From Melitaea cinxia (lineage: Eukaryota > Arthropoda > Insecta > Lepidoptera > Nymphalidae), in assembly GCF_905220565.1 (NCBI RefSeq), contig NC_059415.1, positions 2,338,001-2,402,000 of the forward strand: a stretch of 64,000 nucleotides of DNA, written 5' to 3'. A program made the translations under genes and the position numbers. Under the pieces are notes generated by a model that saw only the letters and a program-made list of their open reading frames with translations, was not told the DNA's origin and searched no databases. Shown here in pieces: positions 41,801 to 45,310 of the stretch; within the stretch, counting starts at the first letter, position 1, and every line of letters starts with the position of its first letter.

Positions 41801-43243
41801 TGTACTAATAACATGCTTTTCGCTTTTTGTGTATGTATGATGTCTTCTTGCAATGATATAATATACTTATATGTAATATTTAAGTGCTATTAGAAAAAGC
41901 AATCAATTGTTTAAGTTTATTAATACTTGCACTTCAGTAAAAAAATACTACGAAGTACTAGGTTTTTCTACGATTTTCCAGTGTTATTGCTCCATTGACG
42001 TGAATCACAGCATGTCATTTTATAGCCCTTGTACTTAACAAGTTGTTTGATCGAAAAACGAATTGACTTGGTAACTCTTAAAATAAAGTTTTCACATTTT
42101 TTCTGTCATAACTATAAATAACTCAGTAACTAATAAAAGTGTTACTTTAAAAAAAGAAAATGGCCTTAAGATCGCGGCTACTTAATGTAAAAATGAAGGC
42201 GGTATAATTTTGTACGATATAACTAATTTATTTATGTTAATTTTTTTTGCACACTATATGTATTGTAAATTGTTTAATGGTATATGTTGTCGTATGATCC
42301 TTTACTCATATTTACATGCAGTATATATAGAAACTGAAAGAAAAAATGTTTCTTATGTATATCCAAGCTTATTAGCTTAAATGTTGATCTAAAAAAATAA
42401 GCTAAGGCTACCCTCCACATTCCCTTATTCATCCCTTACCCCCAGCAACGCATTTGTTCTTTGGGGTATATATTTTCTGTATGTTATACTCATAACCAGG
42501 TTTTTGAATATTCACAAGATTTATAAATATTTGAATAATTAACATACATATATATTGGCTTTGGATGGTACATAGGAATACATATCGGCCAATATTTTAT
42601 CAGATTTAATGCAAGTGCTTATCCAGCTTATTCCAGGGAGCTCCCAATCACAATTTTTAATTTTTGTAAACCTACAAATCAAATCAAAGATAACTTTTTT
42701 CAAATAGGCCTCAAAAGCACCTTTAAATCGTCAGTTCACAAATTAAAAGTTTAAAGTGATTATTTACTTATTTTTAAAAGTGAAGCTACCACCGATTTTG
42801 AATGTAGTTACAGCAGAGAAGAATCGGCAAGAAATTCCACAGTTACTATTTAAAACTGTAATAATGTACCGTTCAATTTAGATATTTATTTATTGACGAC
42901 GAGTTGGCGTAGCGGTCACAGAACTGGCTGTTGCGCTTGTGATCGCGGGTTCGATCCCCGCACAAGACAAACGTTAGTATCGGCCATATGTTTATAGATG
43001 TCTGTCGTGGTCTAGGCGTTAGTGCTTGTGTGTTGTGTGTTTTCGGACCTCCGACACAGTAGAAAATCCTACTGGGGGCCGTTGAGTGTGAAGCGTTTAT
43101 ATAATTATATTTATATAATTTATTGATCAATATGTAACAGAGAATTTATTTTTCAGGAGACTGGGTCCGCAGGTCGCTCGGGCGCCGCTAAGCCGGCAGC
43201 TAGCAAACCCTCCTACTCGCAGTCTTACTGGGCGCCCAACTAG
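3719..43243 (+). CDS. lig: lingerer (UBAP2/UBAP2L family), C-terminal 870 codons in 25 exons
   Basis: Lingerer is the insect member of the UBAP2/UBAP2L family, cytoplasmic RNA- and ubiquitin-associated proteins linked in Drosophila to growth control and courtship behaviour (family knowledge). Joined at consensus splice sites, the 25 exons give 2613 nt with phases agreeing at every junction. Domains in order (residues counted from the first visible exon): UBA-like 1-41; basic KKKKKK about 48-55; Arg/Gly-rich 79-118; acidic EDWDNEEW about 145; the family-specific block running from RVPPPSK through IPSSAVEMPG (294) to FLDVQFGALE (311-320); His/Ala/Gln-rich 329-375; Ser/Thr-rich 380-436 and 580-609; Tyr/His/Gly-rich 476-830; C-terminus SYWAPN. 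The initiator exon is outside the window, so the protein is partial at its N-terminus. Several exons sit in or beside tandem arrays. The exon structure is inferred without transcripts; a few micro-exons could be missed. Confidence 0.9.
3842..4916. other. lig intron w1
   Basis: Contains an (AT)n microsatellite at 4597-4636. Otherwise nothing recognised. Confidence 0.45.
4917..5028 (+). CDS. lig: lig exon w2: basic linker
   Basis: Begins GEWQTSEKKKKKKP and ends PRSRSGPRSR; phase 0 in, 1 out. Acceptor gcgcacag at 4916 is preferred over the AG at 4928 because it keeps GEWQTSE, as expected directly after the UBA domain; both are in frame. Donor gtgagt at 5029. A 45-bp tandem array starts about 30 nt into the following intron. 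Confidence 0.85.
5058..5222 (+). repeat. 45-bp tandem array after the lig exon w2 donor
   Basis: About 3.5 copies of a 45-bp unit containing ggggtgccgcaggcgggcgg and ctgactgatcagtact. It is open in the exon w2 frame, each unit encoding 15 residues (TDQYCSGVPQAGGGL). A further ctgactgatcagtactataat fragment recurs at about 5283. Confidence 0.9.
5230..6139. other. part of lig intron w2
   Basis: Shows twin phrases tcaaagttataacccctttatgggt-type (5690-5725) and tcaaaagttacccctgc (5963), perhaps an old repeat. No gene. Confidence 0.35.
6140..6365 (+). repeat. degenerate tRNA-derived SINE copy
   Basis: Shares the ordered words atcggccatac, gtggtct, ttgcttgtgt, gggccgttgagtgtaaagcg with the better copy at 42893-43105. 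The tRNA-like head is badly eroded. Confidence 0.55.
6499..6663 (+). CDS. lig: lig exon w3: RG-rich segment
   Basis: Acceptor attccag, donor gtgagt; phase 1 to 1. Encodes many GRG/RGG-type repeats ending HAPRNDADWPHAPDT. Arg-Gly-rich segments are typical RNA-binding and arginine-methylation regions in this family. The exon is very GC-rich compared with its flanking introns. Confidence 0.9.
6784..7182. mobile_element. MITE-like element, ends AGGGGGTGTCCATAAATTACG
   Basis: Left end agggggtgtccataaattac is mirrored at the right by acgtattttatgaacgcccc ct. Subterminal CCCCTCCCCC tracts and tctcacgtgaga words are also inverted. About 400 bp with no coding capacity, in the intron after lig exon w3. 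Confidence 0.65.
7427..7503 (+). CDS. lig: lig exon w4: acidic EDWDNEEW motif
   Basis: Acceptor tttgcag; phase 1 to 0. Encodes GGNIDSFPATEDWDNEEW followed by SGSLSDTK. The donor is a weak GT (gttatt), but exon w5 follows with a strong acceptor and the expected continuation VFTPS. Confidence 0.88.
7698..7769 (+). CDS. lig: lig exon w5
   Basis: 24 codons, phase 0 to 0: VFTPSVNAQTSGTDVDGSPP plus QTAP. Acceptor tttttcag, donor gtgaga. Continues the SLSDTK-VFTPS junction expected for lingerer. Confidence 0.88.
8057..8146 (+). CDS. lig: lig exon w6
   Basis: 30 codons, phase 0 to 0, beginning EDWDCSPETNGPREGH and ending HNTQQHIP. Acceptor tttgcag, donor gtgagt. A Helitron-rich intron follows. Confidence 0.85.
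8232..10025 (+). mobile_element. composite Helitron-like element
   Basis: Opens in (ATCTATA)n, then atatataaaagcgaaaggtc, and ends acgcgggcgaagccgcgggc followed by acagCTAG|T, the GC hairpin plus CTAG 3' end of lepidopteran Helitrons inserting at A^T. A second 5'-type end (ctatatatatatataaaaga) at about 9390 suggests a 0.64-kb Helitron (9390-10025) joined to tandem 5' segments. No Rep/helicase gene. Confidence 0.75.
8285..9385 (+). repeat. four tandem copies of a ~284-bp Helitron 5' segment
   Basis: The phrase actcatcacgaaatctccga recurs near 8292, 8576, 8853 and 9137. Each copy carries the same body (ggcaggtaggctccttatag, cgacccctaagggggtaaaa, aacccctttttggggttaaa) with moderate divergence. 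Confidence 0.85.
10236..10445 (-). repeat. lepidopteran interspersed repeat, family B (degenerate)
   Basis: Reverse-orientation relative of the repeats at 16750 and 21698 (ggcaaacaagcgtac, tgatggtaagcgattaccgt, aggagctctggtcacctta). Other - copies are at 26755, 32785, 33335 and 62497. Confidence 0.55.
10588..10656 (+). CDS. lig: lig exon w7
   Basis: 23 codons, phase 0 to 0: PLNANSAPPPKSEPENYHAP plus HHQ. Acceptor atctccag, donor gtaaca. Confidence 0.85.
10733..10915 (-). repeat. tRNA-derived SINE-like repeat
   Basis: On the - strand there is a tRNA-like head with an A-box-like TGGCGCAGTTTGTAGTGGC and B-box GGATTCGATTCCC, followed by an AT-rich tail with aaatacatataaatac-type repeats. Confidence 0.5.
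11347..11431 (+). CDS. lig: lig exon w8
   Basis: Phase 0 to 1; encodes PMGMSGSLSAAQSQYLSQLT followed by QQAQRHDA, the SQYLSQLTQQ segment typical of lingerer. A GT-rich tract precedes acceptor ttgcag; donor gtgagt. Confidence 0.9.
11559..14092 (+). mobile_element. piggyBac element, full length with TTAA duplication
   Basis: Terminal inverted repeats CTCTTTCAGTC (11559-11569) and GACTGAAAGAG (14082-14092), each abutting TTAA (11555-11558, 14093-14096). Subterminal palindromes GGTGGTTTGTGTCACTAACC at 11573 and a GGTGGTTAGTGTCACTAACC copy at 13940 are probable transposase-binding repeats. At 2534 bp it is the size of an autonomous piggyBac, but the transposase frame is broken. Confidence 0.92.
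12004..13840 (+). pseudogene. piggyBac transposase with one frameshift and one in-frame stop
   Basis: A cut-and-paste DDD transposase. Frame 1 (12004-12596) encodes the acidic N-terminus MPRQLNDREIAEYLLEDIPS through LDVFIALNLVMGIKKSPSY. A frameshift near 12590-12610 moves to frame 2 (12620-13537) with catalytic Asp regions RIAIDESMIKFKGR, VYFDNYFNSY and FVDKFDQLKSSYAIDRKSHK all kept. TAG at 13535-13537 interrupts the frame, which then continues to 13840 through the C-terminal cysteine/histidine zinc-binding domain (RCCKCSTK, WQCNTCKVPLC, CFSDFHNK). Few lesions and intact ends suggest recent loss of function. A frameshift could also be a sequencing error. Confidence 0.9.
14564..14649 (+). CDS. 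lig: lig exon w9: start of the conserved family block
   Basis: Phase 1 to 0. Encodes YTSNYGVYSDITTQRKTQRV followed by RVPPPSK, which leads directly into IPSSAVEMPG on the next exon. Acceptor cattgcag; donor gtattc is weak. Confidence 0.9.
14744..15205. mobile_element. non-autonomous element with ACCGACTTCAA ends, second copy
   Basis: Begins aaccgatttcaaaaaggagg, contains an (AT)n tract of about 50 bp (14787-14836), and ends ataattgaagtcggtttttc. Shares tttttactgggtatactgat with the copy at 511. Short open frames inside it have no gene-like features. Confidence 0.65.
15488..15595 (+). pseudogene. short 35-codon frame resembling the N-terminus of a tyrosine-recombinase-type (Crypton-like) protein
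   Basis: Encodes MDSDDDICTPPDILELATKL then THNLLPEKSRKLYEN and stops. The acidic start followed by an LPEKS-K-YE helix recalls insect integrase-like (Crypton/SAM-like) proteins from memory, where a long recombinase follows; here it ends at once and AATAAA-like sequence follows at 15640. It sits in a CG-rich promoter-like patch (gcgcgcatgcgcgcagctgc). Probably an internally deleted mobile element; identification is tentative. Confidence 0.4.
15715..15830. repeat. imperfect palindrome, ~50-bp arms
   Basis: tatgcaactgcatataacac and gggtattaaaacac are mirrored by gtgttttaataccc and tatatgacagttgcata around a centre of atgaaactcgctgcgctcgt ttcat. Probably the 3' terminal hairpin of the mobile element that includes the 35-codon frame. 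Confidence 0.75.
15841..16414. other. part of lig intron w9
   Basis: AT-rich, nothing recognised. Confidence 0.4.
16460..16636 (-). mobile_element. tRNA-like element with TIRs, copy 1
   Basis: Outer words atcatatcaaaaattgacc and aaatttttgatatgat are inverted and enclose a tRNA-like fold (16528-16599, - strand): acceptor CGTTCCA/TGGAGCG, A box TAGCTAATTGGCTAGA-type, anticodon-like stem CCGAC/GTCGG, B box GGTTCGAACCC. The loop would read GGT but lacks the usual T33. The flank acccacacattaggaattct is shared with copy 4. Confidence 0.7.
16644..16738 (+). mobile_element. tRNA-like element with TIRs, copy 2 (inverted to copy 1)
   Basis: tRNA-like fold 16644-16716 on the + strand, followed by caatttttgatatgatattc. 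Copies 1 and 2 share the central atttttgatatgatgg, giving a head-to-head palindrome of about 250 bp. Confidence 0.7.
16750..16925 (+). repeat. lepidopteran interspersed repeat, family B
   Basis: Carries cggcaaacaagcgtacggct, gatggtaagcgattaccgta, aacaggaacacaatactgct. Nearly the same text is at 21698-21875. Origin (SINE or LINE 3' end) not clear from the window. Confidence 0.65.
17043..17300 (+). CDS. lig: lig exon w10: FLDVQFGALE block and Ala/Gln-rich region
   Basis: The longest exon: 86 codons, phase 0. Begins IPSSAVEMPGGPESGGG, then FLDVQFGALE, the signature of the UBAP2/lingerer family (listed in Pfam as a domain of unknown function, DUF3697). Then come His-Val-Pro and poly-Ala runs and QQQPPQQ. 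Acceptor gcgacag, donor gtgggc. Other long open frames over the same GC-rich bases are shadows. Confidence 0.93.
17375..17705 (+). repeat. lepidopteran LINE-3'-end-like repeat, copy 1
   Basis: agtccactgctggacatagg, cataggcctccacaagttta, caccacgctgggcaggcggg, ctcttacgacacccacggga. Reverse copies at 43640-43995 and 59035-59375; the last ends in (gat)n. The first words also end the RTE fragment at 29735, supporting a LINE 3' origin. Confidence 0.65.
18306..18395 (+). CDS. lig: lig exon w11: Ser/Thr-rich
   Basis: 30 codons, phase 0; begins VTQAETQPVSSNHETTTEAP and ends SNSYPNSNSM. Acceptor atagcag, donor gtaagc. Confidence 0.85.
18490..18695 (+). repeat. SINE-like repeat family A
   Basis: Diverged copy: tcagcctacagctacccact, gcgggttggcggatatattc, tatgagtaacgatcgctatc. 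Confidence 0.65.
18892..18973 (+). CDS. lig: lig exon w12: Ser/Thr-rich
   Basis: Phase 0 to 1: LNESLSVVDTTTTSQPVTTE then SPVTNST. Acceptor ttcaacag after a strong pyrimidine tract, donor gtaagt. Confidence 0.87.
19025..19230 (-). mobile_element. Helitron 3' end fragment
   Basis: Starts CTAGgtgacccggcgaactt then cgtatcgcc: the reverse complement of the ggcgatacgaagttcgccag...CTAG terminus seen at 22954. Body includes tttctctccgtaagaaccat. Confidence 0.6.
19263..19378 (+). CDS. lig: lig exon w13
   Basis: Phase 1 to 0: SLDKLSASMKQLGVAASSAG then AADTAPAQPQQHYAHHRPK. Acceptor tgccgcag, donor gtaccg. The following intron opens with a degenerate tandem repeat. Confidence 0.85.
19440..20110 (+). 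repeat. degenerate ~200-bp tandem repeat after lig exon w13
   Basis: Recurring words: cttaccacccactacgctca (about 19580, 19790, 19925) and tttcaacatcgcgttctgta-type (about 19450, 19670, 19850, 19990), with gcgacttt and a-gttttaa. Three to four eroded copies. Confidence 0.65.
20581..20664 (+). CDS. lig: lig exon w14
   Basis: 28 codons, phase 0: TVGQQNVYAHHAVSHHPPVY then GANVYAQQ. Acceptor cattccag, donor gtacta. Confidence 0.85.
20665..21697. other. part of lig intron w14
   Basis: AT-rich, nothing recognised. Confidence 0.4.
21698..22215 (+). repeat. family B repeat plus local duplications
   Basis: Family B text from cggcaaacaagcgtacgcct, then several cccagtcgggctgctccata / gagcaggaat modules (about 21910, 22030, 22070, 22150), a small local tandem. 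Confidence 0.6.
22121..22152 (+). repeat. decoy copy of the lig exon w15 acceptor
   Basis: agtgttgagagggtgggtgc gcag|gtgagctc repeats 22530-22561 with a few changes, including the AG and the first eight exon bases. No exon follows. Confidence 0.8.
22418..22517 (+). mobile_element. tRNA-like element with TIRs, copy 3
   Basis: tRNA-like fold 22418-22490 (tagcttaattggccagagcg, acgcgggttcgaaccccgct) with tcatatcgaaaatttcgc to the left and caatttttgatatgatattc to the right. It ends about 35 nt before the exon w15 acceptor. Confidence 0.72.
22554..22655 (+). CDS. lig: lig exon w15
   Basis: 34 codons, phase 0: VSSASASLAGASLASAYPAG then AALTQYQPALNSYQ. Acceptor gtgcgcag has a poor pyrimidine tract because tRNA-like element sequence ends about 40 nt upstream. 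A decoy copy of this acceptor plus eight exon bases is at 22121-22152. Donor gtgggc. Confidence 0.83.
22703..23100 (-). mobile_element. Helitron split by a second Helitron
   Basis: 3' end CTAGctgacctggcaaactt at 22703 and 5' end atttatatatattaaga at 23100, with the middle split at 22755/22955. The two halves abut at A^T, the Helitron target. Confidence 0.72.
22756..22954 (+). mobile_element. short Helitron (199 bp) nested in another
   Basis: TCttaatatatataaatctc at the 5' end and gccaggtcagCTAG at the 3' end, flanked A / T. Same family as its host in reverse orientation. Confidence 0.75.
23105..23295 (-). mobile_element. tRNA-like element with TIRs, copy 4
   Basis: tRNA-like fold 23177-23249 on the - strand between tatcatatcaaaaatcgac and gaaattcttgatatgatg. 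The 5' flank cgattttatttttgtgttac is shared with copy 1. A partial copy (gaatatcatatcaaaaattg accgctcc) is at 26243-26273. Confidence 0.72.
23309..23514 (+). repeat. SINE-like repeat family A, best copy
   Basis: cagcctgtaatatcccacta, cccatgtaggagaaggatca, ccaccacgctgctccaatgc, gttggagagacccacaagga. A truncated copy is at 24497-24595. Confidence 0.75.
23515..24496. other. part of lig intron w15
   Basis: CG-bearing patch at 23540-23720, then AT-rich; no coding frame. Confidence 0.4.
24647..24772 (+). CDS. lig: lig exon w16: first copy of the 139-bp array
   Basis: 42 codons, phase 0: QQTVASSVSGASAYGSALYT then APYSHPAPYHHAPKHHKDAPPQ. Acceptor actcgcag, donor gtacgc. The last 105 nt and this donor are repeated ten more times downstream (the final copy lacks the donor). 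Only this copy has a convincing acceptor, so I place the normal exon here. Confidence 0.8.
24668..26150 (+). repeat. 139-bp tandem array (about 10.7 copies) carrying lig exon w16 and its donor
   Basis: 105 coding nt plus a 34-nt spacer (gtacgccaccacactgtcta tattggagacgtcg). Donors at 24773, 24912, 25051, 25190, 25329, 25468, 25607, 25746, 25888 and 26027; the last copy runs into ggatttgactaccaag. Copies differ by single bases; copy 9 has a 3-bp cgt/gtc insertion, making that step 142 bp, and copy 8 has C to T giving caccataag. Confidence 0.97.
26439..26529 (+). CDS. lig: lig exon w17: Ser/Thr-rich
   Basis: Phase 0 to 1: YDSSVTSSNSLTSTSTTQTS then TAKVTTTTGT. Acceptor atttcag after a long T tract, donor gtaagt. 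Confidence 0.87.
26755..26898 (-). repeat. family B repeat, reverse
   Basis: ccttacagaagatcaggaaa, tgttcctgtggtgagtaagg, gggcaatgcgcttaag; runs directly into the next element. Confidence 0.55.
26899..27614. mobile_element. MITE-like element with inverted ends
   Basis: Left ggcgccattcattaattacg taagg and right ccttacgtaatgaattaata ggcc are inverted, with subterminal ccctcctacctcc / cccttcccctcc tracts. About 0.7 kb, no coding frame. Same style of ends as 6784-7182. Confidence 0.6.
27733..27836 (+). CDS. lig: lig exon w18: first copy of the 125-bp array
   Basis: Phase 1 to 0: ANAAGGASAGYAGGALYGGA then YAYDESVMRGGLHHM. Acceptor tgtccacag, donor gtgagt. Fourteen further cassettes (27870-29586) carry the same exon minus four codons, each with its own acceptor and donor. 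Which copy is spliced cannot be told from sequence. Confidence 0.8.
27733..29586 (+). repeat. 125-bp tandem array (15 copies) of lig exon w18 with acceptor and donor
   Basis: Fourteen exact 125-bp steps between donors from 27837 to 29587. Unit: 33-nt spacer (gtgagtacaccacacaccac agcttgtccgcag) plus 92-nt exon. Copies 2, 4, 6 and 13 read GAYEYDES; the rest GAYAYDES. Other changes: copy 11 ggtggcc, copy 12 gcaggc. Confidence 0.97.
29732..30770 (-). mobile_element. RTE-type LINE fragment (3' part)
   Basis: On the - strand: VTKLFTTVLEDAFKTLYWW, SPMISSSTTYFAKTLDELGH, then FEECVLPMLTYGAETWT, RAIERAMFGVSLKDRIRNET and LAGHLYRRTDGRWSRRVLEW, the C-terminal half of an RTE reverse transcriptase. It ends at ctgcagtccactggtggaca, the common 3' end. 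Several frameshifts; not active. Confidence 0.85.
30922..31020 (+). CDS. lig: lig exon w19
   Basis: 33 codons, phase 0: GGYYEVGYGAREGTFGLGAG then ERFGRTDAASPQQ. Acceptor gcttgcag, donor gtatat. Confidence 0.87.
31399..31479 (+). CDS. lig: lig exon w20: LPPGYAYFY motif
   Basis: 27 codons, phase 0: VPAALPPGYAYFYQPPPTTY then QYGVYPT. The LPPGY(A/S)Y core is conserved between lingerer and UBAP2. Acceptor tttctag, donor gtgagt. Confidence 0.9.
31480..32045. other. lig intron w20
   Basis: AT-rich, nothing recognised. Confidence 0.4.
32046..32202 (+). CDS. lig: lig exon w21: GGV coding microsatellite
   Basis: Phase 0 to 1. Starts YGGGSSVGG, then six GGV/GGVG triplets, then SGGGKVSAYSQQQQPPYDAQ and DSYKP. 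The GGV run is a 9-nt coding repeat (gga/gtg/ggc type) likely to vary in length. Acceptor attgcag, donor gtgagt. Confidence 0.88.
32644..32747 (+). CDS. lig: lig exon w22
   Basis: Phase 1 to 0: GGPYTGSASKTAAGATAELT then SAMYGKTHVALNKVN. YGK(S/T)HVALNKVN is a strongly conserved lingerer stretch that continues into SYEKAGFHSGTPPPF on exon w23, 5 kb away. Acceptor gaaacag, donor gtaagt. Confidence 0.9.
32785..33020 (-). repeat. family B repeat, reverse
   Basis: acagccctactggggtagta, tcgaccttacagaatatcgc, atcaggtgagccgtacgctt, tttgccgacctag. A second eroded copy lies at 33335-33520. Confidence 0.65.
33925..35500 (-). mobile_element. RTE-type LINE fragment
   Basis: - strand pieces in order: KNYKMIPLLSHVYKLLRIV, DVFKTL-related SPKLFTTAQKDVFKTLDWGQ, GDYISHLRFVDDIVYSMIIY, ETLDELGQILGGLNESSRRV, then the GMSLKD-like tail. 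The YADD-type site reads FVDD. Many frameshifts. 3' end tcagcctatcgctgtcatgt at 33927. Confidence 0.82.
35548..37886 (+). mobile_element. mariner-like element with 579-bp terminal inverted repeats
   Basis: Flanked by TA. Ends caggatgtcccagaaatcaa / ttgatttctgggacaccctg. The left arm 35548-36126 and right arm 37308-37886 are equal in length and nearly identical. A diverged part-copy of the inner right arm occupies 37088-37297. Total 2339 bp with one transposase frame. Confidence 0.93.
36099..37013 (+). CDS. mariner-like transposase, DD41D, short N-terminus
   Basis: Tc1/mariner-superfamily transposase. The frame opens just inside the left arm; there is no ATG before EDMVLQEVSYDPSTSVRLIE, so either it starts at that Met (36171) or an upstream exon is lost. 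HTH: VRLIEARTGVSKSTAHRILK then RNEFHPYHVQ. Catalytic triad: D in LWSDEST, D in WFQQDGCPA, D in SPDLNPVDFFYWG, with 41 residues between the second and third (DD41D, a spacing reported for the rosa-type group). About 0.9 kb without stops, so mutationally young. Relatives carry an extra N-terminal HTH that is absent here, so activity is doubtful. Confidence 0.88.
   Translation: MPCVSETDSPNQVTSEGRPNTSNEDMVLQEVSYDPSTSVRLIEARTGVSKSTAHRILKRNEFHPYHVQRVQSLLPQDYPARLAFCQTMLQKYREDPQFLNKILWSDESTLKRDGYMNLHNLHEWHLENPHLMREDRSQYRFKINMWTGILNGKIIGPFELPENLTGEVYLDFIENHLPNLLEDVSLDIYRSIWFQQDGCPADYTRSVREFLDLEYRGRWIGRSGPISWPARSPDLNPVDFFYWGTLKEKVYFKPLQSLNELREKIAAAVEEINSKRYARLVNRSFLRRCRACISAEGKQFEHLL
37985..38101 (+). 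CDS. lig: lig exon w23: first copy of a 168-bp duplication
   Basis: 39 codons, phase 0: SYEKAGFHSGTPPPFGAGSH then LYIPAPPHHLPHHHAPQHQ. Acceptor gtccgcag lies just after a Helitron 3' end. Donor gtactc. The 3' 75 nt and the donor recur 168 bp downstream (donor at 38270). Confidence 0.88.
38102..38300 (+). repeat. 168-bp duplication of the lig exon w23 3' end and donor
   Basis: ttcggcgccggctcgcactt through cagcaccag and the donor gtaccc at 38270 repeat 38028-38102 with three changes; no acceptor precedes the second copy. Read-through from the first copy hits TGA at 38175. Confidence 0.93.
38320..38900 (+). repeat. pentanucleotide (CCTTA/CCTCA)n array
   Basis: Nearly 600 bp of ttacc/tcacc words with a short a-run break at 38460. 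The reverse complement is ggtaa/ggtga, i.e. closely packed donor-like words on the - strand. Open frames across it are composition artefacts. Confidence 0.95.
38901..39846. other. part of lig intron w23
   Basis: AT-rich, nothing recognised. Confidence 0.4.
39847..39882 (+). CDS. lig: lig exon w24: 36-nt micro-exon
   Basis: 12 codons, phase 0 in and out: MDGRVNSSHNRR. Acceptor gtttgtag, donor gtgagt, both good. Its frame neutrality fits an optional exon. Support is from splice signals and the expected position just before the last exon; no domain homology is visible in 12 residues. Confidence 0.65.
40110..41060 (-). pseudogene. degenerate mariner transposase
   Basis: - strand pieces: MRRKVAQNMFKRQSGNFDVK, DAFRSGRPITDKRDDILEKV, DTAEDLRIDYKIFLTHLKKA, then FLKKLKPGLTPNKV, ESVVGSEGHHPF, TADETADKKLKISGQNSSTE, and near 40270-40350 a HPLI-VCFVPFRILWVV tail. 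This is the HTH plus catalytic layout of SETMAR/mariner proteins, broken by many stops and shifts. Much older than the 36-kb mariner. Confidence 0.8.
41061..42892. other. part of lig intron w24
   Basis: AT-rich; no exon or known element seen. Confidence 0.4.
42893..43105 (+). repeat. tRNA-derived SINE, good copy
   Basis: tRNA-like head: GAGTTGGCGTAGCGGTCACA, B box GGGTTCGATCCCC; body atcggccatatgtttataga, gtggtctaggcgttagtgct, gggccgttgagtgtgaagcg; AT-rich end. It stops about 50 nt before the exon w25 acceptor. Confidence 0.75.
43157..43243 (+). CDS. lig: lig exon w25: terminal coding exon
   Basis: 28 codons and TAG: ETGSAGRSGAAKPAASKPSY then SQSYWAPN. The SYWAPN end is the conserved lingerer C-terminus. 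Acceptor tttttcag. Two bases after the stop is a gtacgt that may be the donor of a 3' UTR intron. Confidence 0.92.
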   Translation, partial: ETGSAGRSGAAKPAASKPSYSQSYWAPN

Positions 43244-43639
43244 CGGTACGTGTCTTGTGTCTTATATGACTAGCCTCACGGGGTAATGTGTCTTGTGTAT
43301 TATATGAGTAGTTTTGTTGTATGTATTTAGTGTCTTTACGGGTAATTTTACTGAGTAGGTACGAGTCGTATACGAGTAGTCTTGATGAGTTTCTTTTTAG
43401 TTAGTTTTGGTGAAGATTGATTACTAAGTACGTCTTGTTCCTTATATGAGTAGGCTTGCTCTGAAGTATTCAATATGGGAGCAGTTTGGTCGTAAATTAC
43501 TTATGATTTGGTTTGGTTTAGATTCAATTTTAATTTCGACCATATGAGATTATATTTTAATAATTGTAATTATTATAAAGTAACAAACTAACCTGTCCAT
43601 ATCAGTTATATATAATATCCGAAAACCGGCAGTGGAACG

Positions 43640-43998
43640 GTATGATGGGATAAGATCCGATCATTCTCCATCCTTCTTTTCCGTGTGGTTACAGCAATAA
43701 GAATATAGCCACTGCTTCTCTTCCCGTGGGTGTCGTAAGAGCCGACTAAGGAATAACAGTTCCACTACCACCTTGGAACTTATAAAGCCGACCGATGGCG
43801 GGATAGCCACCCAACTGCTGGCTTTGAAATACACAGGCCGAAAACGAAAAGGAGCGTCTTCGGTGCGACAAAGCCAGCCCTGCAGTCACCAACCCGCCTG
43901 CCCAGCGTGGTGACTATGGGCAACACAAAGTTTATGCCAATTTTGGCGCGTACTTGTGGAGGCCTATGTCCAGTAGGGGACTGCAATAGGCTGAAATG
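43640..43998 (-). repeat. LINE-3'-end-like repeat, copy 2
   Basis: cccgtgggtgtcgtaagagc, cttggaacttataaagccga, cgcctgcccagcgtggtgac, ggaggcctatgtccagtagg. Confidence 0.7.
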
Positions 43999-44174
43999 AT
44001 AATGACGATGGTTAATGATGTGTTAATAAAGAAAACAGAACTTACAGAAATGTAATAATTTGTTCAAGTAGAAGTTTTTGGTGCAAAGCATTTCAGTGTT
44101 ATGATTTCATTGTATAAGTTTAAACATATATTTCCTACAAAGATACTAAATTTAATTATTTTTGTCAATTCCAG

Positions 44175-45310
44175 GCTCTCAACACAAGACGAAACACGTG
44201 TAAATAGAAGGCGACTGCTCCCCTCACTACTCAACTGCCGACGGGCTCGGCCAAACGCACCGGAACGCGCCATTACACGTGCGACACATGTGACACATGT
44301 GACACGTGTGACACATGTGACACGTGTGTCATGTGTGTAACCGTCTGACACAAGCCGACCCACACCCGACCTATCTAGAATGTTAGTTTGTTATCCTGCG
44401 GCCTTGCTGCGCGTTTATAATGTGTCAATTTGTATGGAAATTTAAAAAAAAAAAATGATAGTGTATAGTGTCGATTTGTAAATGCTCTCCTAAAATATGT
44501 AACAAAAAGACGCGAAGCGATCGCCGCTCGATTAGCTAAGTATTATATTATTTTGTAATATTTACGCGAATGTTATACTTTTGTAGCGTTCGCGTGTAAC
44601 TCTCTTGTATAAAATGTAAAGTCGGTTGTGAGTGTCGGCGTGTAACTTCTCGTTTACTCGTGTAAACGCCTTCGTGTAACAAGTGTAAACCGGCCCCTTT
44701 ATTTTGTTATGTGCGTGATATATATAATATATATATAGTATACTACAAAGAAAAAAAAAACAGACTACGTGTATCTAATTAAAACGTATAACTGATATTG
44801 TAAAATAAATGAACGGTAATTGAATGAAAAGGTTTAATTAATCTATGTTAATAAAAAATGTTTCTTTTGAAATTCCTAGTGTATTTTAAGAGCGTCGGGA
44901 TGCAGCGTTTCTTTAGTATAAACTTTATATGAAAATAAAAGCGTTTTTAAACGCGAGATTAGGTTAGTTAGCTATTATTCGAGTTATTTTACGGCGTCTA
45001 CACACTACGGGGCCAATTTTTAGGGTCTCGTGTTCCTGTCTTATACGCCTCACAGTGTGTCCGCGCGTTAGTTTATTTTTTTTTTACTCGCCGCATCCCG
45101 ACGCAAGTCTCATTTATGCGTAAGTCCGCTGTTAGGTTACATTTTTTTTTAAAGTAAATTTACAGTAGTGCTACATTTATCTTTATATATAAAAAATATG
45201 TATATGTATGTAAGCGTTTGGTACGCTATGCGCGCCGAAACTTTTGTATTTAGTTGTCATACATTTTGTAATTACATATTATTATTAAAAAAGGTAAATA
45301 AATGGACGTC
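44175..45310 (+). other. lig: probable lig 3' UTR exon(s)
   Basis: After the stop codon a possible donor (gtacgt, 43246) and a good acceptor (gtcaattccag, 44174) suggest a 3' UTR intron. The region from 44175 is richer in CG than the surrounding introns, contains a 9-bp ACACATGTG-type array (44281-44340), and has AATAAA signals at 44804, 44934 and 45297. The exact cleavage site cannot be decided from sequence. Confidence 0.5.
44281..44340 (+). repeat. 9-bp (GACACATGT/GACACGTGT)n array
   Basis: Five to six 9-mers, alternating CATGTG and CACGTG cores, ending gtgtcatgtgtg. Within the probable lig 3' UTR exon. Confidence 0.9.

Noticed and set aside
44064..44363. Frames on both strands with Thr-His-Val repeats
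   Set aside because: Translation of the 9-bp array in the lig 3' UTR.
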